Source: Prolixibacteraceae bacterium (GTDB lineage Bacteria; Bacteroidota; Bacteroidia; Bacteroidales; Prolixibacteraceae). From it: a DNA stretch of 64,000 bases. Below are positions 1 to 8,000 of this stretch, piece after piece. The DNA lies in assembly GCA_023229575.1 (NCBI GenBank), contig JALNYZ010000006.1, positions 62,001 to 126,000 on the forward strand, written 5' to 3'. Numbering within the stretch: position 1 is the stretch's first letter; every line of letters begins with the position of its first letter. The translations under genes and the position numbers were made by a program. Below the pieces are notes generated by a model. That model made no database searches. It had not been told where the DNA came from and worked only from the letters and a program-made list of their open reading frames with translations.

Positions 1-305
1 TACTACCCCAAACTCCAATTAAGGCTCTTGGAGTTAATATACGTTATGTTCTAAACAAGCAAGATCCTAATATATTTATTCAAACGATTAACAACATCAG
101 TTGCTCGTTTGGAGAATTTGAACTAAACCAAATTAAGCAGTCACAGAATCAAGAAAATTACCAAATAAATATCATCAGTGATATCTTGAAAGATAACATC
201 CAATCTAATTTTAATTTTCACTATTCCAAAATTGCGCCTTTTGAACCTGATTTCATTAATCTGCACTTTGAAGAAAGTCAAAAAATTTTAAAGAATGGAA
301 ACTAA
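1..305 (+). CDS. C-terminal part of an unrecognised protein (truncated by window edge)
   Basis: An open frame (codons in the phase of base 3) runs from the window edge to a TAA at 303-305 and encodes about 100 residues, including GVNIRYVLN near the visible start and ending in KILKNGN. Its stop lies 8 bases inside the next gene, whose ATG is at 295, so the two are probably co-transcribed and translationally coupled. I do not recognise the family. The composition is AT-rich and polar, with no signal peptide or membrane segment in the visible part. The upstream portion is outside the window. Confidence 0.7.
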   Translation, partial: LPQTPIKALGVNIRYVLNKQDPNIFIQTINNISCSFGEFELNQIKQSQNQENYQINIISDILKDNIQSNFNFHYSKIAPFEPDFINLHFEESQKILKNGN

Positions 306-804
306 CATTACTTCATATCCAATAAGTGAAAGCACGATAAAATTTGAATATGTCAAACAATCGTCTTTAAGTTTTCAAAAGGTTGGTAGCCTTGAAAATG
401 TAAATGAAAATGGGTTCATAAGCTTTATAATTGATGAAAAGCATATGAATTTTTTGTTTGAACAGTTTCAAATCACGAATCATGTTAATAATCTTCGTAA
501 TGATTATTGCATTGTAGCTATTAAAAATCTCATAAAAAAGAATGAGTTCTTGCAGCTTTCCATGCAATTGTCTGAAAATCTCATTTCTGAAACTGAGTTT
601 GAAACTGAGATAGAAGAAAATCCAGAGAAGTATATTATTCAGATAAATAGGCTTAATCATCCCATTAATTTGCATGTTATCAGTAATATTCTTACTCAAA
701 TAGGAAAGTCTTTTAATCTTGATGAAGTTTCAGAATTATTCTCATTTGATACAAGATCTATTAATAGCGAACTCAAAGCCATTGATACTAAATTTGGAGA
801 ATAA
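295..804 (+). CDS. Unrecognised 169-residue protein, second gene of an accessory operon
   Basis: A 169-residue, acidic, apparently soluble protein with no membrane segment. It begins 11 bases before the end of the preceding frame and its stop codon overlaps the ATG of the next gene at 804, so the three genes form a tightly packed operon. The middle (about residues 60-130) looks helical, with LIKKNEFLQLSMQLSENL followed by a Glu-rich segment. I see no catalytic motif. Packing, AT-rich composition and the nearby restriction enzyme suggest an accessory, possibly defence-type, module; that is inference only. Confidence 0.75.
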   Translation: METNITSYPISESTIKFEYVKQSSLSFQKVGSLENVNENGFISFIIDEKHMNFLFEQFQITNHVNNLRNDYCIVAIKNLIKKNEFLQLSMQLSENLISETEFETEIEENPEKYIIQINRLNHPINLHVISNILTQIGKSFNLDEVSELFSFDTRSINSELKAIDTKFGE

Positions 805-1238
805 TGGAGTACGTATACAAAGGTGCATCAATTGAATGTGATGGAGCTGAAATAATTTCCAGAAAAATAAATTTTGGATCATTAGTCAATATTCCCGACC
901 TCGGTAATTGTAGAAAGTATTCTTGTGAACGTAATAGCGAAACAACAATTGAAAAAGAATTAACCCCTAAAATTCCAATTCGACGAGGGACTTCTTACTT
1001 AGATCTTGGCGATAAGTTAAAGGCAGACAGTATAGTTGTATATATTAAAAGAGCGTCAAATATCAAGATTCATAAAATTGATAAATCACATCGGCATAAT
1101 GCTCAACTTGCCAACACAGATGTTTACACTCATGCAGAGATCACTGAGATATTTCCTAACATGAAAATATTAAATAACCTAATCCAAACCTTTCCTCCCC
1201 CAAAGAAACTTCTTAAGGAAGTTAATGATGGAGAATAA
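804..1238 (+). CDS. Unrecognised 144-residue protein, last gene of the accessory operon
   Basis: A 144-residue protein starting at the A of the previous gene's stop (ATG overlaps TAA at 804). It is rich in charged residues and contains three cysteines (in IECDGAE, GNCRKYSC) and a His-rich stretch HKIDKSHRHNAQ around residues 92-103. There is no signal peptide or membrane segment. The spacing of the cysteines does not form a clear zinc-ribbon pair. I do not recognise the family. Being last in a compact operon, it probably works with the two upstream products. Confidence 0.75.
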   Translation: MEYVYKGASIECDGAEIISRKINFGSLVNIPDLGNCRKYSCERNSETTIEKELTPKIPIRRGTSYLDLGDKLKADSIVVYIKRASNIKIHKIDKSHRHNAQLANTDVYTHAEITEIFPNMKILNNLIQTFPPPKKLLKEVNDGE

Positions 1239-1413
1239 ACAATGAAGTGTTTCAATGACCATTAAGGTTGGTTAAATGATTTTGTACCTATCCCAATGAC
1301 TTCACCATTGACATAAAATTACCGACTGACACTTTGAAAAGCGTTGACTTAAGTTGGGTGTAAGGGCAAAGACAGCTAATAGCAGTTTGGTTGTGTCTTT
1401 AAAAGTTTTGGCA

Positions 1414-1453
1414 GGTTCCCTCTCTTAGATACTCAGGAATACTATTTTATCCC
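1414..1453 (+). repeat. Direct repeat copy 1 flanking the SRAP module
   Basis: This stretch (starting GGTTCCCTCTCTTAGATACT) resembles 2698-2738 in the same orientation, with an estimated three quarters of positions matching. The two copies bracket the SRAP gene and its small divergent neighbour, about 1.28 kb apart. The rest of 1239-1540 holds no gene that I can support. Confidence 0.45.
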
Positions 1454-1540
1454 ATGACAATAATTGTAGTGGAATATTATTTTACACCCGCATTGGATGC
1501 CGGAATGGATAATGACATTTTCTCGGCAATGAAATATCTG

Positions 1541-2323
1541 TCAAAACCTCTTCCTCCGGCCAAATCCTTTTTCTTGCAGCGTCTTGAAGGATCTGATCTC
1601 AATTTCCGGATTGAGCTTTTCACCAAGTTGGCTCAGCAATTCCTTTTTATTATTCTTTGGGTCCTTGATGTCCGGTGAGATTGGATAAGCATTCATACGT
1701 TCAGCAGGGTACTGGACCAATAGTTCAGTAATTTGACTCAGTGAGGAGTTTTGATTCAGCCAGGTGTGGTATGCATGATCCGGAAGGATCACCGGCATTC
1801 GATGGTGAGGGATTTTTTGAAGAAGTTCATTTGCAGTAGTAGTAATGATAGAGAAAGACTGAATTACTTCCTGGTTATCCGGATTAGTCCAACTGTCCCA
1901 TAAACCTGCAAAGGCAAAAGGTCGCTTATTCAAATGGACCAGGAAAGGTTTATCCAGACCTTCATTAGTGGTGCCCTCAATAAAGGCACTGGCAATAATC
2001 AAACACCGCTTTGCTCGAATAGAACTGCGAAAAGCAGGTTTCTCAATAATACCCTTTGCGCCATGATAGCCTGGATCGTTCTCTTTGTTGTGGTCACCTT
2101 CAGCCCTGGCATTAAACAAATACATCTGTTTCTTCGCCCAGGAGGGAGTAAACCCAAATTGAAAATACTGCAATTGTTTAGGATCCTCATTAGTAACTAC
2201 CAATGATTTTTGACCAATGGAGACATTGTAGTTTGGAGAAAATAGGTCATGTACTGCCAATTTAGCATTAAATGTCTTTTCAATGGTTTCAATCTTATCA
2301 ATCAGTACAAATCGACCACACAT
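1541..2323 (-). CDS. yedK: SOS response-associated peptidase family protein (SRAP; YedK/HMCES)
   Basis: A 260-residue protein beginning MCGRF, the SRAP family signature. Cys2, exposed when the initiator Met is removed, is the residue that in YedK/HMCES forms a thiazolidine crosslink with abasic sites in single-stranded DNA. Other expected residues are visible: the NARAE block around Asn71, Glu116 in SAFIEG (more often FYEW), and the HHRMPVIL block with His174. Length is close to the family norm (about 220-260). It is divergent from a small gene at 2422, and the shared 98-bp gap contains a 19-bp palindrome. The family often sits near SOS genes, but no other SOS gene is adjacent here. A sequence CGAAATTA (2350-2357, read on the minus strand) is a weak -7 candidate. 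Confidence 0.93.
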   Translation of the reverse strand: MCGRFVLIDKIETIEKTFNAKLAVHDLFSPNYNVSIGQKSLVVTNEDPKQLQYFQFGFTPSWAKKQMYLFNARAEGDHNKENDPGYHGAKGIIEKPAFRSSIRAKRCLIIASAFIEGTTNEGLDKPFLVHLNKRPFAFAGLWDSWTNPDNQEVIQSFSIITTTANELLQKIPHHRMPVILPDHAYHTWLNQNSSLSQITELLVQYPAERMNAYPISPDIKDPKNNKKELLSQLGEKLNPEIEIRSFKTLQEKGFGRRKRF

Positions 2324-2393
2324 AGAAGTTTGATTTTTAAATCATTTGTCGAAATTAATACAAAGAATTCGTTTTTGTCAAAAAAACGGGGTA

Positions 2394-2412
2394 ACTTGTA
2401 GTAACTACAAGT
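2394..2412. promoter_or_regulatory. 19-bp perfect palindrome, candidate operator between yedK and the small divergent gene
   Basis: ACTTGTAGTAACTACAAGT is a perfect inverted repeat with 9-bp arms around a single central A. It lies between the divergent starts at 2323 and 2422 and ends 9 bases before the ATG at 2422. Its size and symmetry fit a binding site for a dimeric repressor. A LexA-type regulator is a natural suspect because of the SRAP gene, but I cannot match it to a known Bacteroidota LexA box. Confidence 0.6.
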
Positions 2413-2421
2413 AATCAAATC

Positions 2422-2598
2422 ATGGGAAATGAATCTTTAGTTGAATTGTTAGTCAGATTGACAATTGAAAAGGCCAAGAAGGAAGGCAAACAACCTCAAG
2501 AGATATTGGAGGAAGTTAAGCGACTGATTGAACAGAAAAGAACAATGGAACGACAGAGGATCAACCAGGCAGTTTCAAAGAAAGGATCGGTCAATTAA
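2422..2598 (+). CDS. Small highly charged helical protein (58 aa), divergent from yedK
   Basis: ATG at 2422 opens a 58-residue frame ending at TAA 2596-2598. The product starts MGNESLVELLVRLTIEKAKK and continues with alternating Glu/Lys/Arg (EEVKRLIEQKR), which reads as one or two amphipathic helices. There is no membrane segment. The start sits 9 bases after the 19-bp palindrome, so expression could be controlled by whatever binds there. Function unknown; the helical, Lys/Arg/Glu-rich composition would suit a small protein- or nucleic-acid-binding partner, but this is inference. Confidence 0.5.
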   Translation: MGNESLVELLVRLTIEKAKKEGKQPQEILEEVKRLIEQKRTMERQRINQAVSKKGSVN

Positions 2599-3181
2599 TA
2601 ACTGTGAACCTCTTAGTGAAGTCGAGTCTCAACCTTGGGTCCCCTCTGACCCCTAAGTGCCAAGTGACCGTAACTGCAGCCTCTCAAAATAGAACCCGGT
2701 TCCCCCTCTCTCAGATATTCAGGAAGCAACATTTATCCGGGTTATTAATCAAACTACTTTTACATATTTCAGCCATTATTTTCTCCGAGTGGCACAATTG
2801 TATTACTTTAATGAGGTCGTTTAAAATACTCAATACGTTTACATCAAAAAGGGCATACATGACTCCTAATCAATACCGAGCTGCTAAACTTTAAAGATAA
2901 ATTCCAAACGCACATTATCCATAGACCGGAAAACAGATCTGCCAAAAACCTTTCCCCCTCTGGCTCTCATTTGAGGAAACCGGAATAATTTTATATCCTG
3001 AATAAGAATCCGGTGGAATATTTTTTTACACCGAAGCAACAGTTTGTATGTGGTTCTTCTTATCTTAGTGAAAATTAAACCTAATGGTTGTGCATGGCCA
3101 GTATTCGTATGCGAGCTATGTTGAGCTTTACAAATGTTATACACAATTCAGTAGCAATAAGTTACTATTAAGGAAGATATT
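2599..3181. other. 583-bp region without a supported gene
   Basis: No convincing frame is present; the 96-codon plus-strand frame (2604-2894) and 86-codon minus-strand frame (2884-3144) have irregular composition and no recognisable product. The region contains repeat copy 2 (2698-2738). A purine-rich AAGGAAG just before 3182 could serve as the ribosome-binding site of the next gene. Confidence 0.5.
2698..2738 (+). repeat. Direct repeat copy 2 flanking the SRAP module
   Basis: GGTTCCCCCTCTCTCAGATA and what follows is a diverged copy of 1414-1453 in direct orientation, about 1.28 kb downstream, on the far side of the SRAP gene and small gene. Confidence 0.45.
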
Positions 3182-3895
3182 ATGAAAATTGATATTTCAT
3201 ATAAGCTAAAAAAATACATTGATATAGTTGAGAAACAAACAGGACGAAAGGTACTTATAGAAATAAACGAAGATTTAGGTGTTTCTGGTATGTCTGCAGC
3301 ATTTGTTGACCATCCAACACATCTCAAAATCATTTTCAATAAATCCTTTCAGAATAAAGACCCAGAATTCGAGCAATCTTTTGCTCATGAGATAACTCAT
3401 GGACTTTTGATTTTCGGTAAAGGATATTTTACTCCTCAAACATCGGAATCAATAACAAACGAAGAACTAAATTTTTTGGGGCTAATATGCACTCTAATTG
3501 ATGACATAGTTGTTAATAAAATCATTCAACAAGAAGGTTTTGAACCTTTTTCATCCACATACATGGGGATGTTAGGAAAAGAAACGAAAGCCTTTAAAAA
3601 TGGGGATGATATTTATAGGGAATTCCCTGATATAAAGTTCAAATCGAAGTTTAAGATTTTCAGATATGTACTGGCGTGGGGATTTCTGCAATATTTTGAT
3701 ATCTCAGGTGAACAAAGGAATCAACTGAATGAGTTTGTTAAAACTTTTGAAACTACATACCCTGTTGAATTTGAAGAATCAACAAAAATCTGCAATTGTA
3801 TGTTAAAGAATAGTGTATTTAATTCTGAGGGGCACGAAATCACATTTAGATATGTAATAGACTTATGGGGCTTAAATGACAAAATTGTGAATTAA
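3182..3895 (+). CDS. HExxH zinc-metallopeptidase-like protein of unknown family
   Basis: A 237-residue soluble protein with a clear zinc-binding helix HEITH at residues 69-73 inside SFAHEITHGLLIF. A third ligand may come from the downstream helix LICTLIDDIVVNKIIQQEGF (about 101-120), which contains two Asp and a Glu, but I cannot fix it. The N-terminus (MKIDISYKLKKYIDIVEKQT) is reminiscent of IrrE/ImmA-type and other small gluzincin-like folds, though no DNA-binding domain is present. AAGGAAG precedes the ATG by about 6 bases. It stands alone between AT-rich spacers. Substrate and role are unknown. Confidence 0.75.
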   Translation: MKIDISYKLKKYIDIVEKQTGRKVLIEINEDLGVSGMSAAFVDHPTHLKIIFNKSFQNKDPEFEQSFAHEITHGLLIFGKGYFTPQTSESITNEELNFLGLICTLIDDIVVNKIIQQEGFEPFSSTYMGMLGKETKAFKNGDDIYREFPDIKFKSKFKIFRYVLAWGFLQYFDISGEQRNQLNEFVKTFETTYPVEFEESTKICNCMLKNSVFNSEGHEITFRYVIDLWGLNDKIVN

Positions 3896-4040
3896 TTACT
3901 TCTGCTAAAATAAATATAGTGCATTTGGCAGAAAGTAATAGAGATGAAGAAGTTATTAACGAATGAAAATAGTAGTAAGCTGAAAAATTGAACCGTTGAA
4001 ATGCTCAACATCTCATACCAACCAGTTAGCAAACATTATA

Positions 4041-4856
4041 ATGGCGCTTGACAAAGAATATTTATATCTTCCCAAAAGATTTTGGAAGGAACATAAACAG
4101 TGTGAATTGATTGTGGGGCAAATTGAGGAATTTATCACAAATAGAGCTTATGACGAATTGCGTTTCCAAACTATTAACTTCAATTCTGCGGAGGACATCA
4201 AAAAAGGAGAGCACTTCCTAGACTTTTTATTAAGGAAAGGTAGGGTTGATGAGCACGATAAATTTGTAAAGAAAAGCATAGTAAATGCCTTGCTAATTGA
4301 TGTATGCTATTTCTTGCAGGAGGCATTGTCTTGTTCAAAGAAGAAAAGACTAACAGTCACATTTTCGCTTTTACGTAAACCTTTTGTATATCATCTTCCC
4401 GTTTTTCTAAGAATAATGTTTGATATTGATTTTTTAGATAAATTTAATTCCCTAGATTCTTTCGATGCATCATTTCTAAATGAGAGTGAGAAAATATTAC
4501 TATTAAAACAATCATTACCGCTTTTACTAGCTGCAAAGACAATAACTGAGCGCGAACTATATGACTGGATTTTCAATCAAGAAGAACAAGACAGTTTAAT
4601 TAATTTGTCAAACAAAGCCTTACATTTATCTACGACACGAAATAGAAATAATAAAACTGAAATTCAGAATCTAAATCTTGTATTCTCAAATCAAGGAGAC
4701 ATAGAGAATCTTTGGCGTTATATCTATCAGCGTTTGCCCATATTACTGCTTTATTATGTTGAGATAATTGAGGCTTTAATATTTAATTTAATTAAATTAC
4801 CAAATGAAATATACATGGCAAGAATAAATAATAGATTAAACATTTTGACTAAATAA
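4041..4856 (+). CDS. Orphan hypothetical protein (271 aa)
   Basis: An AT-rich gene for a soluble, mostly helical protein of 271 residues starting MALDKEYLYLPKRFWKEHKQ. I chose the ATG at 4041; the frame could begin 45 bases earlier at a TTG (3996), but that only adds a short non-conserved-looking stretch. The region KKSIVNALLIDVCYFLQEAL and a hydrophobic segment near the C-terminus (LPILLLYYVEIIEALIFNLI) are the most hydrophobic parts and could be buried helices. It may belong to a family of accessory-region hypotheticals. I do not recognise it, and the neighbours give no functional clue beyond the restriction enzyme downstream. Confidence 0.65.
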   Translation: MALDKEYLYLPKRFWKEHKQCELIVGQIEEFITNRAYDELRFQTINFNSAEDIKKGEHFLDFLLRKGRVDEHDKFVKKSIVNALLIDVCYFLQEALSCSKKKRLTVTFSLLRKPFVYHLPVFLRIMFDIDFLDKFNSLDSFDASFLNESEKILLLKQSLPLLLAAKTITERELYDWIFNQEEQDSLINLSNKALHLSTTRNRNNKTEIQNLNLVFSNQGDIENLWRYIYQRLPILLLYYVEIIEALIFNLIKLPNEIYMARINNRLNILTK

Positions 4857-4921
4857 CGTTTGCCTTCAGTAAAATACATGCAAGAAGGGGGTTTCCTTGC
4901 TACGTTGATAGGAAATTTATA

Positions 4922-5038
4922 ATGAACGGTCAATTTGTAAGGTCGAAACGACAGAAATTTGATGTACTGCATGACAATACTGAACTTCTGAATGTTTCAG
5001 TGAAAGAATCTATATTGTACAAAGAATGGAAAAATTAG
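4922..5038 (+). CDS. Possible 38-residue leader peptide before the restriction gene
   Basis: ATG 4922 to TAG 5036-5038 encodes MNGQFVRSKRQKFDVLHDNT followed by 18 more residues. The stop is five bases before the ATG of the 1635-codon restriction-modification gene at 5044, so if translated it could couple with it. It is too short to judge by composition and has no recognisable motif; it may be spurious. Confidence 0.25.
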   Translation: MNGQFVRSKRQKFDVLHDNTELLNVSVKESILYKEWKN

Positions 5039-5043
5039 GATAG

Positions 5044-8000
5044 ATGAGTTTTACCAAACTACTTGAGAAATACCGCAAATATTCGTTTTCAGAACGCGAC
5101 AAAGGCACCCGCTTCGAGCGGTTAATGCAGGCGTATTTGTTGACCGACCCAAAATACTCAAACAAACTCAAAAGGGTTTGGCTTTGGAGTGAGTTCCACG
5201 GGAAGAATGATTTAGGCGGCAGTGATACTGGTATTGACTTGGTTGCGCTGACTTACGAAGGCGATTATTGGGCTATTCAATGTAAATGTTACCAGGAGAG
5301 TTCTACAATTGACAAACCAGCAGTAGATTCTTTTCTCTCTACTTCCAGCCGGGAATTTAAAAATGAAGAATTAAAAACGGTTAGGTTCTCACACCGTCTC
5401 TGGATCTCGACAACCAACAAATGGGGACCGAATGCTACTGAGGCCATCAAAAATCAAAATCCACCGGTAACAAGATTAAGCCTTTTCAATCTACAAGAAG
5501 CTCCTGTGGATTGGTGGATGTTGGAAGAGGGTATTCATGGTAAACGCTCACTTACTCCTAAAAAAACACTTCGTCCCCATCAAAAAGAAGCACTGGAAAA
5601 AGTCCATGAGTATTTTAAAACTGCCGACAGAGGGAAACTTATCATGGCCTGTGGAACTGGGAAAACGCTCAATTCCCTTCACATTGCAGAAAACGAAACA
5701 GATGGTAAAGGTCTAATACTTTTTTTGGTGCCATCCATTGCCTTGTTGGGACAAACCCTGCGTGAATGGTCTGCAGATGCCAGCGAACCAATCAATGCTA
5801 TCTGTATTTGTTCAGATCCTGAAATTTCAAAGACTAAGACAAAAAATGATGATACTGACAGTTTTAGTATTGTAGATTTGGCACTGCCTGCATCAACCAA
5901 TACGAAAGACATATTGCGCCAATTAGAATACGCGAAGAATAACGGCAACAACGGACTGACAGTAGTTTTTTCTACATATCAATCAATTGAAGTCATTGCA
6001 CGTGCCCAGAAAGAATTTTTAAAGAAAGGGTTTGGTGAATTTGATTTGATTATTTGCGATGAAGCTCATCGCACCACCGGTGTCACACTTGCGGATGAAG
6101 ATGAATCCTCTTTCACGAAAGTACATGACAACAACTTCATAAAGGCTAAAAAACGTCTGTACATGACGGCAACACCCCGTCTCTTCAGTGATGACAGCAA
6201 AAGCAAGGCAGCGCAGGCCGATGCAGTTCTTTGTTCCATGGACGATGTCAAATTGTACGGAGAAGAGATCTACCGTATCGGTTTTGGGGAAGCAGTCGAT
6301 AAAGACCTGCTTTCTGATTACAAGGTGTTGATTTTGACCCTCAGCGACAAAGAAATTCCACCGGCAATTTATAAGATGATTGCTGACAAAGAGAGTGAAA
6401 TCAATACGGATGATGCCTCAAAACTCATTGGTTGTATCAATGCCCTTTCAAAGCAGGTTCTTGGTGATGAGGGTATCATCAAGAGCTCTGACCCTGATCC
6501 GATGAGAAAGGCTGTTGCCTTCTGCTCAAATATTGCCGTTTCTAAAAAGATTACAGGAATTTTCAACAGCACTAAAGACACTTATCTGAACTCTTTACCT
6601 TCGGAAAAGAAGGAGCAGATGGTTTCCGTTTCCTCCATGCACATAGATGGTACCATGTCTGCACCGGTTCGCGATGAATTATTGGGATGGTTAAAAGCCA
6701 ACACTGAAGACAATGAGTGCCGGGTTCTTACCAATGTGCGTTGTTTGAGTGAAGGGGTGGACGTGCCGACCTTGGATGCTGTGATGTTCCTATCCGCACG
6801 AAACTCTCAGGTGGATGTAGTGCAATCTGTTGGGCGGGTAATGCGAAGATCACCGGGTAAAAAGTACGGTTACATCATTATCCCGGTAGTGGTCCCATCG
6901 GATGTAGAAGCTGACAAGGCGCTCGATGACAACGAACGCTACAAAGTGGTATGGACAGTGCTAAATGCCCTTCGAGCGCATGATGACCGCTTCAATGCCA
7001 CCATCAATAAAATTGAACTCAACAAGAGTCGGCCAATGCAAATTTTGGTTGGCAGACCTCAATATTCCTTCGGTAACGATGGTGAAGCCTTTACTGTTGA
7101 TGATGGAGTAGGTGCCTACGAAAGTAACAGGGATATCAACCAGCAAATGGCTTTGCAGTTTGAACAATTGCAAAATGTGGTGTTTGCACGGATGGTCAAT
7201 AAAGTTGGCGACCGCAGGTATTGGGAACAATGGGCCAAAAGCGTTGCTGAAATTGCCGAGCGTCAGGTTGAAAGAATAAATCGTTTGATAAAAGAGGATC
7301 CTATCCACCAGGAAGCCTTTGCTAATTTCTTAGCAGGATTGCAGAAAAATATCAATCCGAGCATTACCCAACAACAGGCTGTTGAAATGCTTTCTCAACA
7401 CATCATTACCAGGCCGGTTTTTGAAGCCTTGTTTGAGGGTTATTCGTTTGTTCACAACAATCCCATTTCGGTGAGCATGCAAACGATGTTGGATTTCCTG
7501 GAAGACCAATCGTTTGACAAGGATGCCGAAACCTTAAACAAATTTTACGAATCCGTAAAAATGCGGGCTTCAGGTATCGACAATGCCGAAGGGAAACAAC
7601 GCATTATCATTGAATTGTACGACAAGTTCTTCAAAACCGCTTTCCCAAAAATGGTGGAGCAATTAGGAATCGTTTATACGCCGGTCGAATGTGTGGATTT
7701 TATCATTTATTCGGTCAATGATATTTTGCAAAAAGAATTTGGCAGAGGTATATCGGATGAAAATGTTCATTTGTTGGACCCCTTCACCGGTACAGGCACA
7801 TTTATTACCCGATTGTTGCAAAGCGGATTGATAGATAAAAAAGACCTGCTTCGCAAATACCAACAGGAGATGCACGCAAACGAAATTGTGCTACTTGCCT
7901 ATTACATAGCTGCCGTAAACATCGAAAATGCCTTTCACGATGCCATGGGAGAGACCGATTACCATGCCTTCGATGGTATTTGTTTGACCGATACGTTTCA

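Noticed and set aside
1454..1678. Plus-strand open frame of 74 codons
   Set aside because: Its second half is antisense to the 3' end of the SRAP gene, and it has no recognisable product.
2604..2894. Plus-strand open frame of 96 codons
   Set aside because: Irregular composition, no family resemblance, and it runs through a diverged non-coding repeat.
2884..3144. Minus-strand open frame of 86 codons
   Set aside because: No recognisable domain; composition looks like spacer DNA.
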